Shown: positions 53,114-62,865 of the stretch, piece by piece
How the letters are laid out: every line of letters begins with the position of its first letter
Numbering within the stretch: the stretch's first letter is position 1
From: an uncultured Armatimonadota bacterium
GTDB lineage: Bacteria > Armatimonadota > Fimbriimonadia > Fimbriimonadales > Fimbriimonadaceae
DNA: 64,000 nt
Assembly (NCBI GenBank): GCA_903927025.1
Contig: CAIYLG010000045.1
Location: 62,001 to 126,000 of the forward strand
Reading direction: 5' to 3'
The notes under the pieces: generated by a model
Database searches by the model: none
What the model saw: the letters and a program-made list of their open reading frames with translations, nothing else
What the model was told of the DNA's origin: nothing
Program-made: the position numbers and the translations under genes

Positions 53114-53842
53114 CTAGATCTTAAGAAGTCGAAAGACACTGCTGGGGATGTTTCGAATGATCGCAAAGGCGATCTTATGGGTGAACTTGAGAAAGAACTC
53201 GCCGTTCTTTCGCGACTTGGTGAGGATAAGGGTTGCCGCGCGGCTTGAGCTCATCATCCCTTTCATATGAAGGTGAGCCGTCATCTCGGTCTCCGTAGGT
53301 CCTGGCTTTACCGTGACGACTTTGACTCCGCTGCGACTTAGGCGATTGCGAAGTGCCTCAAGGTAAGTGGCCAACGCTGCCTTGGTTGTGTTGTACACAG
53401 GTTGACCTTGGCGACCGCGCTCGCCGGCGACGCTCCCAATTCCTATAATCGTCCCAGATTTCGTGTTCTCAAATCGAACGGCAGCTTGATCGAGCCAAGC
53501 TATGGCGCCCAGCAGATTGACATCCACCATCTGCTTGTCCTTCTCAAATGAAAACTCTTGACCGCCTACTTCTGGCATCACTCCTGCCGCATAGATCACA
53601 AGGTCGAGCCCGCCCAACTGTTGGGTGATCTCTTGGAACAGTCTCGGTACTTCTCCGAAGTTCGTAACATCATGGCTGAACGGTAGAACTTGGCCAGTGA
53701 AGTCATTTGCCAAGGCACCGAGTTTGTCTCCGCGTCGGGCGACCGCGGCAACCTTTGTTCCATCAATCACGAGCTGTCTCACGAGTTGCTCGCCGATTCC
53801 AGAAGAGGCTCCAATGACGATAGCGTGAGAGTATCCGTACAT
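53114..53842 (-). CDS. Short-chain dehydrogenase/reductase
   Basis: 242 residues from ATG 53842 (two in-frame starts further upstream). Classical SDR: cofactor site IGASSGIGE (TGxxxGxG form), NAG-like site IYAAGVMPEV, catalytic Ser in GIGSVAGERG and Tyr/Lys in YNTTK. The C-terminus has GPTETEMTAHLHMKGMMS and ends in a hydrophobic helical tail (FTHKIAFAIIRNIPSSVFRLL) often seen in membrane-associated SDRs acting on lipids. Cofactor preference may be NADPH, given Ala-Arg-Arg after the second strand. Convergent with the permease gene and separated by 26 bases. Confidence 0.9.
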   Translation of the reverse strand: MYGYSHAIVIGASSGIGEQLVRQLVIDGTKVAAVARRGDKLGALANDFTGQVLPFSHDVTNFGEVPRLFQEITQQLGGLDLVIYAAGVMPEVGGQEFSFEKDKQMVDVNLLGAIAWLDQAAVRFENTKSGTIIGIGSVAGERGRQGQPVYNTTKAALATYLEALRNRLSRSGVKVVTVKPGPTETEMTAHLHMKGMMSSSRAATLILTKSRKNGEFFLKFTHKIAFAIIRNIPSSVFRLLKI

Positions 53843-54028
53843 GTATGACTGTCGCAATTATACCGTTCAGGCCCAGCCCAGGTCTCTCGAAGTGACTCGG
53901 CTCAGAAGGGGACAAACTTGGGCATCCGCACGATGAAACACCGCATTAACGGTCATGCAACGGGCCTTACGTGCCAATTGACCCTAATGGATTTTCAGCG
54001 ATTCTTGCCCCCGTGAGATACTTCAGTG

Positions 54029-54235
54029 ATGAATGAGGAATTCGAATCCGTCCACGTTCATAACATGGATGTGGACTCCGTGGTTGAGCAATATCGTGCT
54101 CGCGGTTTTGTCCTGCAGGAGCGCACAGCTCCAACCATCCCTGCACAACCAGGATTCGTTAAACTGATTTTTGCGCCTAGGGAACTTGCTCAGCCGATCC
54201 GGCATCTGAATAATCGCCGGTTTGGGGTTCGTTAG
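54029..54235 (+). CDS. Small ORF of unknown function
   Basis: 68 residues: MNEEFESVHVHNMDVDSVVEQYRAR followed by GFVLQERTAPTIPAQPGFVKLIF and a basic tail. No signal peptide. Codon use resembles the neighbouring genes, and the length and composition suggest a real cytoplasmic gene, but there is no clear ribosome site and no recognised family. TTGACC (53978-53983) upstream has only a weak -10 partner. It ends 47 bases before the large glycosidase gene. Confidence 0.5.
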   Translation: MNEEFESVHVHNMDVDSVVEQYRARGFVLQERTAPTIPAQPGFVKLIFAPRELAQPIRHLNNRRFGVR

Positions 54236-54282
54236 GACTGAGGCCGGGTACTTTTCCCTGCTTGGTCAAAATAAACCTCTAT

Positions 54283-57200
54283 ATGAAGCTTTCAAAGTTT
54301 CGATCCCATCGCTGCATCGCCTTGGGTGCAGTCGTTATCGCATCGATTGCCTCTAGTTCGGCGCAGGAACTTTCCTACCTTCGTGGCTATGGTCACGTGA
54401 GAGCCCGTATAGGAGTGCAGCGCGCCGTCTTTGAGTGTGAGTCAGACGCGAAGGCGGACATCTTGCAGGGCAAGATGCTGGCGGATATGTTTTGGGATGC
54501 TGGCACGAATGTCAAAGTGACCAAGACGACGGTCCATGGACATAATGTGACGCTTCGAAGCTGGGCCCCCTACGGCTCGATAGCAGTGATCCGCAACGGA
54601 AAATATGTCATCGCGGTTGGGGCGGAGGATGATGCGAAACTAGTTGCTCGGCTGGAGGGTGAGACTGATACTCTCAATGGGACGCCCATTTCAGAACCGA
54701 CCAAACCTTATCCCAAATACTTGGATATGTACGATCTTAGGGCGGTTAAGGCCTATACCTACGCCATGAGAGGCAACGCAGGCTACGCGTTGGACACGCA
54801 TTGGCCCTTCCTGAAGAAGTTCGGGATGAACGTTGCGTTCCAGTCTCTAATCGGTCGCCAGTCTCCTGCTCCAGGCGTGTTTGAATACGCGCCGATTGAC
54901 TACGAGTTTGAGATGGCCAATAAGAATGATGGCCTGGCATCGGTTGGCTTGATTGGAGGAGGCGAGGTTCCGCTCTGGGTGTACAACCGGATGCCGTTCC
55001 AAATGACGCAGCCTTCACCGACCTCTCTGCTCACGGAGTTTCTCAGCAGCGGTGGAAATGGTGCCCATTTTGAGAGTTGGGGAATGACGGCTCAGGAACG
55101 AGCCCAAGGCAGTCAGATCTTCCTCAAAGATGCCATGAAGCGGTATGTGGACAATCCTGCCCTCGGTGCTTGGCAACTCTATGCTGGCAGCCCAGGCGCT
55201 GAGATCGGCTTTCACGACCGGTATACGCAGTTCCTAGACTATTCTCCGAGCGCACAAAGCCTATTTCGAGCATGGCTCCAAAATGTTCGACACTTCGACC
55301 TCGCCACCTTGGGCCAGCGCTGGTACGGCGATGCTTCCAAATACTCGAACTGGGAGCAGGTGACGATTCCCGATTCCAACAGCTTCTATGGAGCATTGGG
55401 CAAGGAATCAATGCTCTTCAGAGATGGCTGGCAGCTTGCTTCCGCCCGTGATGGAAACGAAACCCCTCCTCCTCCCGGAGATCCTGCTTGGAACAATGTC
55501 CAGATGCCGCCTTCTCAGGATCAGCTTTTGCTCCCGGCAGGAGAGGCATTCTTTCGCCTTGAATTTGATTCAAAGTCCTGGCCAACTTATCCCGAAGCAT
55601 GGCTTGTGATCGATGCCTTCGTGCGAGGCCCCAAACCGGTTGAAGCGTGGATGAATCGAGAAAAGCTCGGTGAGTTCAGAGCAAGCGGATTCTCCGACTC
55701 GCTGAACCTCGTCGGGCATCTGCGCCCAGGCATGAATGAACTCATCATTCGAGTTCCTCGTGGATCAAATGAAGCCGCCGGAGCCACAAATTATAATGAG
55801 GGCCGCCTTAACGGTCCTGTGTTCATGACAAGAGTGAAACCAGTCAAGTTTCCGGAACTTGGGCCGTACGACAATGCCAGGTTCTTGGACTTTCATGAAT
55901 GGCAGGCCCAGGCGATCGAAGATTCGCATATTGATCTACTGAATACAGCCCTCGCTATTGACCCGAACCATCCTGTCATCCTCTCTGGAGGCGCGGGGCT
56001 ACTCGGGGATAAGATCTCCGACCTTGCCGAGATGTACGCCACAGGAGCTCAATTTACGGGCAGAGAAGGCTACTACAATCCCTGGTGGAGTGGGATTGGC
56101 CTCTTGGGAGGATTTTACGGCACGAGCGAAGAGAGTGCGCAGACGAGCGCAACCGGACTCACTCGGGAACTCGGATGGATGCTGTTCGACGCGGATAGCA
56201 ACCACTGCATGTTTCTCAACATCGATCTGTACCAAAAAGAAGAGCAGGCCTCTGGATGGTTTACCAAGCACAAGCGGGCTCTGGAATTAATTGGCAAATA
56301 CAACCGTGTCATGCCATCCATCGCCAATTTCTATTCGATGCGGGCTGAACGGAATGGCAGTCGAGAGCCGATCAACTGGGATCTAGGCCGAGGAGGTTTG
56401 CAGGCCGCTCACTTTGACGGAGCGTATGCAACAGAAACTCAAATTCTAAATGGGGAAGTGGATAAGTGCTCGTTCCTGCTGGACGACGGAACGGATTCCA
56501 TGGATCCAGACGTGCTTAACGGAATCAAACGCTATATCCAAAATGGCGGCACTTTTATCGCCCTGTTCCAAACAGGACTCAAGGACACAATCAACTCCAA
56601 GGTTCAGCCGCTTTCCGCGCTGACGGGAATGACGGCCAAGACCCACCCCAACGCTCCGCTTAAAATTACTGGAGATAGTGGTCTCCTCAAGAATCTTCAG
56701 GGCCGCACGGTTAGTTCTCAGGGAATGACCTTTGTTCCTGCGGATGCCAGCGTTGTTGAGCCGGGGTCCAATTCTCGTGGACTCGCCGCGTACGATGACG
56801 GCAAGATCGCGATGACGGTGCGCCAGATCGGAAAAGGCCGCATTGTTCAGATTGGCGCCACCTACTGGCGCGATCAGGGCCCTAAAGAAGCAGAATTCCT
56901 GACGGAGCTCCTTACCGATCTAGGCGTTAAGCGGAACGCCGATGCCAACAATCCGAAAGTGTGGGTGCGGAAGATGGTCACAAAGAACGGCCTAAAAGAC
57001 CTTCTGGTGGCGTACAACAACGACGAAAAGGGGCCACAGTCAGCGGAGGTCAAACTTGCCGTCGCCCAAAAGCCGGAACAGGTCACAGAGGAGATCAGCG
57101 GTCAGTCGGTTCCGTTCACATATGCAGATGGATGGGTCACGATTCCAAACGTTTCATTCGAGGCCTCGGAGACTCATATTTTTGGCATGAAGCATGCTGA

Positions 57201-58176
57201 CCTGGCGAATGGACTCGCTGAGTGGTGGTCAGAAAAGAAGACCTATTGGAGGATGCCATCAGTCGCCACATCTCCAGCCGTGGAGGCAATTCGCCAGCAG
57301 CTCGCGACGGCTGGGGAATCAGGCGACCCAGATGTCATCGCATTCAAGAAGTGGAAATTCATGGCAGATCGCACCGGCTCTGCATCTGCAGCTCCGACAT
57401 GGACCGCAGCGAACTTTGACGATCACCAGTGGCAGGACAGTGAGAGCCACCCTTGGAATATCTTCCATCAGGACCTTGCTGACTGGCATGGTGTCGGCCT
57501 TTATAGGTCTGCGTTCAATGTGCCCGCAAATTGGGCAGATCGGAGGGTCTTGCTGAATATGTATTCATATGATCTTCCGATTGCCTACGATCAGGCTGAG
57601 TTCTATCTCAACGGCTCGAAGGTTGCAGACTACAAGGCCCATACGGGCAACCAGACGTATGCGTATGACGTTACTCCGCTCCTTAAGCCAACGGGAAATG
57701 TTCTCACCGTTAAGGTCACAGGCGGCAAGGATCTGTCCGGACTGATCGGCAATGTTTGGCTGCAGCCTGAGCTGAAGCTAAACGGAGTGATGGAGTTAGG
57801 CGGAACTTGGCAGACGATCGGTGCAGACTTTAAGCCTGGACCGGAAACCACCCTGCCTGGCAAGCCAGTAGCCAGGAGTTTGAGCAAGGTCGTCGAGATC
57901 CCCACGTCTTGGCAAGGAAAGATGATCTACCTGCACCTGGACACAGGCTCGCAATGGGTTGGATCGGTTGTCGTAAACGGACACCTGATCAATACCAATT
58001 CCTATCTGCATCTGTACGGCCCTCGGTTCGAATTGAACTTGACGCCCTACATCAAGGAAGGCAAGAACAAGATTGAGCTATGGCCAGCGGCCACCATTCC
58101 CGCCTCTTACCAGGTGACCGGACGGGCCGACACGGTTGAGATGCCGGTGACAGAAGTTCGCTTAGGAATTCAGTAA
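54283..58176 (+). CDS. Large exported GH42-like glycoside hydrolase with beta-galactosidase-type jelly-roll domains
   Basis: 1297 residues from ATG 54283. Signal peptide (SHRCIALGAVVIASIASSSAQ). A catalytic TIM-barrel region (about 130-430) resembles GH42: MNVAFQSLIGRQSPAPGVFEYAPIDYEFEMA, VDNPALGAWQLYAGSPGAEIG (candidate catalytic Glu), then DYSPSAQSLFRAWLQ and a YGDASKYSNWEQ segment. A sugar-binding sandwich (about 430-540), a glutamine-amidotransferase-like trimerisation region (about 690-890, VDKCSFLLDDGTDSM, GGTFIALFQTG) and two C-terminal beta-galactosidase jelly-roll domains (about 1040-1297, DDHQWQDSESHPWNIFHQ, LYRSAFNVP) follow. It likely acts outside the cell on beta-galactosides or related plant or algal polymers. 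The substrate is unproven. Confidence 0.82.
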   Translation: MKLSKFRSHRCIALGAVVIASIASSSAQELSYLRGYGHVRARIGVQRAVFECESDAKADILQGKMLADMFWDAGTNVKVTKTTVHGHNVTLRSWAPYGSIAVIRNGKYVIAVGAEDDAKLVARLEGETDTLNGTPISEPTKPYPKYLDMYDLRAVKAYTYAMRGNAGYALDTHWPFLKKFGMNVAFQSLIGRQSPAPGVFEYAPIDYEFEMANKNDGLASVGLIGGGEVPLWVYNRMPFQMTQPSPTSLLTEFLSSGGNGAHFESWGMTAQERAQGSQIFLKDAMKRYVDNPALGAWQLYAGSPGAEIGFHDRYTQFLDYSPSAQSLFRAWLQNVRHFDLATLGQRWYGDASKYSNWEQVTIPDSNSFYGALGKESMLFRDGWQLASARDGNETPPPPGDPAWNNVQMPPSQDQLLLPAGEAFFRLEFDSKSWPTYPEAWLVIDAFVRGPKPVEAWMNREKLGEFRASGFSDSLNLVGHLRPGMNELIIRVPRGSNEAAGATNYNEGRLNGPVFMTRVKPVKFPELGPYDNARFLDFHEWQAQAIEDSHIDLLNTALAIDPNHPVILSGGAGLLGDKISDLAEMYATGAQFTGREGYYNPWWSGIGLLGGFYGTSEESAQTSATGLTRELGWMLFDADSNHCMFLNIDLYQKEEQASGWFTKHKRALELIGKYNRVMPSIANFYSMRAERNGSREPINWDLGRGGLQAAHFDGAYATETQILNGEVDKCSFLLDDGTDSMDPDVLNGIKRYIQNGGTFIALFQTGLKDTINSKVQPLSALTGMTAKTHPNAPLKITGDSGLLKNLQGRTVSSQGMTFVPADASVVEPGSNSRGLAAYDDGKIAMTVRQIGKGRIVQIGATYWRDQGPKEAEFLTELLTDLGVKRNADANNPKVWVRKMVTKNGLKDLLVAYNNDEKGPQSAEVKLAVAQKPEQVTEEISGQSVPFTYADGWVTIPNVSFEASETHIFGMKHADLANGLAEWWSEKKTYWRMPSVATSPAVEAIRQQLATAGESGDPDVIAFKKWKFMADRTGSASAAPTWTAANFDDHQWQDSESHPWNIFHQDLADWHGVGLYRSAFNVPANWADRRVLLNMYSYDLPIAYDQAEFYLNGSKVADYKAHTGNQTYAYDVTPLLKPTGNVLTVKVTGGKDLSGLIGNVWLQPELKLNGVMELGGTWQTIGADFKPGPETTLPGKPVARSLSKVVEIPTSWQGKMIYLHLDTGSQWVGSVVVNGHLINTNSYLHLYGPRFELNLTPYIKEGKNKIELWPAATIPASYQVTGRADTVEMPVTEVRLGIQ

Positions 58177-58188
58177 GGGCTCAAATTC

Positions 58189-58240
58189 GAACTCCCGCAG
58201 TTGATGCGATGCATCGACTGCGGGAGTTCAACTTTCTATT
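58189..58240. terminator. Terminator of the glycosidase gene, shared with the convergent gene
   Basis: A perfect 13-base stem GAACTCCCGCAGT (58189-58201) / ACTGCGGGAGTTC (58217-58229), extended by partial pairing in the loop (TGATGC/GCATCG), then AACTTTCT on the plus strand. The minus-strand BON-like gene ends at 58239 just outside it. Confidence 0.75.
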
Positions 58241-58481
58241 AACGATAGATACAGTCGACGACAACGTCCTTAAAGTCGGATTTCTGCCTCAGAAGTCGGC
58301 CGATATGCTCCATCTCGAGCTTGAGGTCTTTTACTGCGGACCCCTTGTTCGCACTGATGGTCCCTCTAATCTGCAGAACGCCGTGAGAGACTCTTATATC
58401 AGCACGACCTATGTCTATCCCGCGTCGTGTGAGCTCAGTTCTAGCCACTCGTTGCGCACGTACGTCTTTGGCGTCCGCCAT
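58239..58481 (-). CDS. Small BON-like domain protein
   Basis: 80 residues with a strong ribosome site (GGGGAAGGTG) ahead of ATG 58481. The sequence RTELTRRGIDIGRADIRVSHGVLQIRG followed by LKLEMEHIGRLLRQKSDFKDVVVDC has the beta-strand/helix pattern and conserved Gly of BON domains, which bind phospholipid or other partners. No signal peptide, so it is cytoplasmic. Comparable single-domain proteins are common in this lineage and Planctomycetes but have no known role. It lies downstream of hppA on the same strand, but a terminator separates them. Confidence 0.7.
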   Translation of the reverse strand: MADAKDVRAQRVARTELTRRGIDIGRADIRVSHGVLQIRGTISANKGSAVKDLKLEMEHIGRLLRQKSDFKDVVVDCIYR

Positions 58482-58559
58482 CGATTCACCTTCCCCAAAA
58501 TCAGTCTTGAGTCAGGGTAGCACTGTATTCAGAAATAATGTAGAAAATGCTGAGGAACT

Positions 58560-58604
58560 TGCAAAAAACAAAGCGGGACTGAGGCTTTCCTCAGTCCCGC
58601 TTTG
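58560..58604 (-). terminator. Intrinsic terminator of the pyrophosphatase gene
   Basis: A 16-base perfect stem CAAAGCGGGACTGAGG (58604-58589 read on the minus strand, with 58584-58569), four-base loop, then TTTTTTG. Lies 18 bases below the hppA stop. Confidence 0.92.
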
Positions 58605-58621
58605 CCTATGGAGTCCTTGGC

Positions 58622-61600
58622 CTAGGCTTTGGGCTCATCTTCACCCGATACCGGGTCTTCGATAATCGCAGGCTCTTCGACTGTGATTCTCTTCTTCTTT
58701 TTGACCTCTGATGCAGGTGACGTTCCTTCAGCGGATAGCTCAAGGATTGCGGCAGCAGCCACTTCGCCCTGTGCACTCGCCATAGCGGTAGACATGGATC
58801 CCTTCTTCGAAATGTAGATAGAGATGGCCAAGGCAGCCACTGCGGCGAAGGTGATCAGGCCCAATGTTGAGTTGGGGAATGGCGTGATGACGACGCCAGC
58901 CATGAGAAGAGCCACAAGGTTCATCACCTTGATGAGCGGATTCATTGCTGGGCCAGCCGTGTCCTTGAAAGGATCTCCAACAGTGTCGCAGACAACTCCT
59001 GCCTTGTGGGCATCGGTTCCTTTGCCACCGTAGAGGCCATCCTCAATCAGCTTCTTCGCGTTGTCCCACATACCGCCAGAGTTGGCGAGCAGCACGGCCA
59101 TAAGCTGTCCGCTTGCAATCGCACCGGCGAGGAACCCTCCAAGCGCTTCCGCGCCTGTCAGGTTGTACATGTGCCCGTCGATCATCGTCGGAGCCTTGCC
59201 GATGGAGAATCCAAAGCCTACGGCGATGGGAAGTCCGATCGCAAGGATGCCCGGGCCGATGAGTTCCTTTTGAGCCGCTGCTGTGACAATTGCGACGCAG
59301 CGTGCATAGTCGGGCTTGCTCGTGCCAGCCATGATGCCGGAGTCTTCGCGGAACTGTCGTCGAACTTCATTGATGAGTTCAAAGGCAGCTCGTCCGACCG
59401 CGTTGATCGTGGATGAAGCGAACAGGTAAGGAGCCGCCGCACCGATGAGCATTCCGAGGAAGATCTCGGGGACGTCCAGCCGGAGGCCGATCGTGTCGAG
59501 GTGGGCGCTGTCCAGATAGGAGTGGAACAGGGCAACGGCAGCGACAACCGCAGTGGTGATCGCAAAGCCCTTTGTGAGAGCCTTCGTCGTGTTGCCTGCT
59601 GCGTCTAGTCGCTGGACGGCCTTCATGCCGTACTCGTTGTCATGACCCTCTCCGCTCATCTCGTACACGCCCTGGGCGTTGTCTGAGATTGGACCGAAGG
59701 TATCCATTGCGAGAACGTATCCAGTGGTGGTCAGCAGTCCCAAACCAACCAGCGCGATTCCATAGAAGCTAAGAATGTAGCTGCCATAGAGGCTTGGCGG
59801 GAATAGGAGAAGTGGGACCATGAGACCGGCAACGATGGCGAACACCATGAACACGCTGGACTCAGCCGCATAGGCAAAGCCCTGAATGATCATTGGCGCA
59901 GGGCCAGCGTTGGAAACGCCTGCAACTTCCCGGACCGGCTTCTTGTGAGTGGACACATAGTAGTCGGTGAGAATCTCAATGGCGAACGCCATGACGATTC
60001 CAAAGATAATTGCCGCCGCGAAGTAGCCCCAGCCAACTGTTGTCTGGGTTGCAATCGCGAAGTCCATCTCTTCCTTGGGAGGAGCAGAGACTTTCTTGCC
60101 GGCGCCTGCATCCGTACTGAGCTGCTTAATCTGGGCAGGTGTCAGACGCACAAAGGAGAAACCAGCCTGAGGCAGGTAGTCCACCTGGTTGCCCATCTCT
60201 TTTGGAAGTCCGATGATGAACTTGCCCTTCTCGTTCACGTACAGGGTGACTGGTTGGACCTGCTCGAGCTTGAGGGTTCCGCCACCGGAAGCACCCGACT
60301 GGGCGGCGAACTGCTTCACCGTTTCGTCGAAGTCCTTTTCTTTGGCGGGGCCCTGCCAAACGGTGAGGTCCACGTGCTTACCTGGCTGTGCGGGCGTCGC
60401 AGGACGTCCTGGTGCCGTCGGAGTTGGAGGTGTTTCTGGCTGAGCCGGAGTTGGAGGAAGATCTCTGACCAGATGTAGCTGAGCCATCACCAGTCTATCT
60501 TTGCCGTTCGCCCCGAACAGCGACTCGATCGTGTACTCCGGTGCAGGCTGTGCCTGCTGGTCGGATGGGAAGTTGGGGAAGACAGCGTAGCTGAGAATCG
60601 GATTGCTGTTCGCGTGCGAGAAATCCGTTACCGGCGTGTACCCTGTGAGGGCTGGAACCGGCTGCAGATCAACATCCTTCTTCGTTGCCAGAGACTGAAT
60701 CGTCGGATAAGTTGGATCCTTGAACCCAAGCTCTCGGACTCGAGCGTCCGCGACGATGTCCTCAGGCTTTACTTCGTAGTAAGGAATCTTCTTCGCCGCG
60801 GCGATATCGTCGCGTGCTCCAACGATGACCTGCTCATCCTTTAGAAGGATGTTCTGTCGAGGCGTCAGAAGGGTCGCGTTGATCTTAGGTCCGCTGCCAC
60901 CCATCATCACGTAGGCAAGACCGATCGTAGCAATGGCCGCAATCACGGCAGACTTGTAGAAGCCCTTTCGGATGCATGCCAAAGGATCGGAGTCGATGTC
61001 GTCGTTGCCCTTCACCGACAGGATGCCGATGACGGAGGCGACAATTCCAACACCACGCGCCATGAGGGCGAATAGGATCAGTCGCATCCAAGTGGTCTGG
61101 TCGAACACTTGAGCCGTCGCGGCGCCAAGAACGATGGCGGCCACGAGCGTCACTTCATACGACTCGAAAATGTCGGCAGCCATGCCGGCGCAGTCTCCAA
61201 CGTTGTCTCCAACGTTGTCTGCAATCGTGGCTGGGTTTCGAGGGTCGTCCTCTGGGATGCCGGCTTCAACCTTACCGACAAGGTCGGCGCCAACGTCGGC
61301 AGCCTTCGTGAAGATGCCACCACCGACGCGCATGAAGAGCGCGGCGAGGGAGCCACCAAATCCAAACCCGATCAGGAGCTTGGTTGCGTTTTCACCCGCG
61401 AAATACAGGATTAACGTGGCACCGATAAGGCCCATGCCAACCGTAACCATGCCTGCAACAGCACCGCTTCTAAACGCGATTTCAAGAGAACTCTTGTAGC
61501 TCTTGAGTGCGGCATTTGCGGTGCGCATATTGCCGTCAACGGCGGTTATCATTCCGGTGTAGCCCGCAATGTAGGATGCGGCGACACCGCCGACAAAGCA

Positions 61601-62011
61601 AAGCGCCATTTCAAGGGCGACCGCAGAGCCATCCTTGGAATAGAGCAGGTAGAGCCCAACCGCAAGGATGCCTACAAAGTAGAGCATCGTGCGAACCTGC
61701 TGGGCTAGGTAGGCAAGGGCACCCTCACGGATCGCTTTGCCAACCTCCTGCATCTTTTCGCTGCCTGGTGATTGGGACATCACGTTCGCACGGAGATAGC
61801 CTGCGAACAGCAAGGAAAGGATGCCGAGAACGCCGGAGAGAATCAGAAGATTCTTATCGCCCGACGAGAAAACAAGATGAACGTTGTCCCCTTCAGAGGC
61901 AAACGCCATGGTAGGAAGAAAAATGCCTGAGACTGCAAGGACAAGCAGTCCGATGGCTCGGCGCGATCTCAGGCTTCGAGCCTGCTGCATCGCTCGCTGA
62001 AGCAACATCAT
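58622..62011 (-). CDS. hppA: Membrane-bound H+-translocating pyrophosphatase with large periplasmic insertion
   Basis: Hydrolyses pyrophosphate and pumps protons across the inner membrane. About 1129 residues from ATG 62011, against 650-800 for the family. Core motifs are present: [85 protein letters not shown] has Lys and Thr at the two sites that separate K+-independent from K+-dependent enzymes (these have Ala there), so this is predicted to be K+-independent and proton-pumping. About 280 residues (373-655) are inserted between the eighth and ninth helices, on the periplasmic side, including a Pro/Thr-rich stretch ([16 protein letters not shown]). A charged C-terminal tail ([18 protein letters not shown]) is also extra. 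Start alternatives: ATG 62008 or the upstream frame to 62128. Confidence 0.95.
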   Translation of the reverse strand: MMLLQRAMQQARSLRSRRAIGLLVLAVSGIFLPTMAFASEGDNVHLVFSSGDKNLLILSGVLGILSLLFAGYLRANVMSQSPGSEKMQEVGKAIREGALAYLAQQVRTMLYFVGILAVGLYLLYSKDGSAVALEMALCFVGGVAASYIAGYTGMITAVDGNMRTANAALKSYKSSLEIAFRSGAVAGMVTVGMGLIGATLILYFAGENATKLLIGFGFGGSLAALFMRVGGGIFTKAADVGADLVGKVEAGIPEDDPRNPATIADNVGDNVGDCAGMAADIFESYEVTLVAAIVLGAATAQVFDQTTWMRLILFALMARGVGIVASVIGILSVKGNDDIDSDPLACIRKGFYKSAVIAAIATIGLAYVMMGGSGPKINATLLTPRQNILLKDEQVIVGARDDIAAAKKIPYYEVKPEDIVADARVRELGFKDPTYPTIQSLATKKDVDLQPVPALTGYTPVTDFSHANSNPILSYAVFPNFPSDQQAQPAPEYTIESLFGANGKDRLVMAQLHLVRDLPPTPAQPETPPTPTAPGRPATPAQPGKHVDLTVWQGPAKEKDFDETVKQFAAQSGASGGGTLKLEQVQPVTLYVNEKGKFIIGLPKEMGNQVDYLPQAGFSFVRLTPAQIKQLSTDAGAGKKVSAPPKEEMDFAIATQTTVGWGYFAAAIIFGIVMAFAIEILTDYYVSTHKKPVREVAGVSNAGPAPMIIQGFAYAAESSVFMVFAIVAGLMVPLLLFPPSLYGSYILSFYGIALVGLGLLTTTGYVLAMDTFGPISDNAQGVYEMSGEGHDNEYGMKAVQRLDAAGNTTKALTKGFAITTAVVAAVALFHSYLDSAHLDTIGLRLDVPEIFLGMLIGAAAPYLFASSTINAVGRAAFELINEVRRQFREDSGIMAGTSKPDYARCVAIVTAAAQKELIGPGILAIGLPIAVGFGFSIGKAPTMIDGHMYNLTGAEALGGFLAGAIASGQLMAVLLANSGGMWDNAKKLIEDGLYGGKGTDAHKAGVVCDTVGDPFKDTAGPAMNPLIKVMNLVALLMAGVVITPFPNSTLGLITFAAVAALAISIYISKKGSMSTAMASAQGEVAAAAILELSAEGTSPASEVKKKKRITVEEPAIIEDPVSGEDEPKA

Positions 62012-62178
62012 GTTGAGTGGAGAACCCCCTAAGGTTTTCGCTTCCGTGCAGGATTGCACTTGGCCGTGTAACTTACGACGAATTATATCCGTTTCGCACC
62101 CTGAACTGAAACCAGTTAGTTTCAGCAAACGTAGCGCACCGATTTGCCAGGTAAACCGTAGAAGCAGTCGCCATCAGC

Positions 62179-62865
62179 ATGCTTCAATTCACATCCGTTT
62201 CTAAGACTTATGGCGAAGGGCCCCTTTCAGTTAAGGCGCTTCGGTCAATCGACTTCAGCGTTACTCCTGGAGAGTTCATTGCGATAACCGGACCGAGTGG
62301 TTGCGGCAAGTCAACTCTGCTCCACCTTGCCAGTGGCCTAGATCTTCCGTCTGCCGGTCAGGTTGTCATTGACGGTAAGGCAACATCCGACCGTTCAGAT
62401 GACGAACTGACTCTGATGCGGCGCAATCGCATCGGACTGATTTTTCAATCCTTTAACCTAATTCCAACCCTAACCGCTCTAGAGAACGTCGTTCTTCCCG
62501 CTACGCTTTCCGGTAGACCGTTCTCCGCGATCGCCTCCAACGGAAAGCGACTGCTTGAACGTGTTGGGTTGGCGGCACGATTCAGCCACTATCCTGACCA
62601 GCTTTCAGGCGGAGAAGCCCAGCGTGTGGCCATCGCGAGGGCTCTAATGATGGACCCACTTCTCCTTCTCGCAGATGAGCCGACCGGCAACCTTGACAGT
62701 GCGAGTGGTCTTGAGATCATAGCCTTGCTAGAGGAATTCTCAGAAGAAACGGTGCATGCCGATGGGGTCAAACTTTCTCGCAGTACGCTCATTGTCACCC
62801 ACGACGAAGCAATAGCCTCGCGTGCACCTCGACGTGTTCGGCTGAAGGATGGACAGATCCTTTGA
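62179..62865 (+). CDS. ABC transporter ATP-binding protein (LolD/MacB type)
   Basis: 228 residues with Walker [11 protein letters not shown]-loop [17 protein letters not shown], signature [15 protein letters not shown], Walker [15 protein letters not shown] and His switch [11 protein letters not shown]. The [13 protein letters not shown] spacing and the following FtsX-like permease place it in the LolD/MacB/FtsE clade, which pulls lipoproteins or drugs out of the membrane by mechanotransmission. It starts 168 bases from the divergent hppA gene. The stop overlaps the permease start (TTGA). Confidence 0.94.
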   Translation: MLQFTSVSKTYGEGPLSVKALRSIDFSVTPGEFIAITGPSGCGKSTLLHLASGLDLPSAGQVVIDGKATSDRSDDELTLMRRNRIGLIFQSFNLIPTLTALENVVLPATLSGRPFSAIASNGKRLLERVGLAARFSHYPDQLSGGEAQRVAIARALMMDPLLLLADEPTGNLDSASGLEIIALLEEFSEETVHADGVKLSRSTLIVTHDEAIASRAPRRVRLKDGQIL

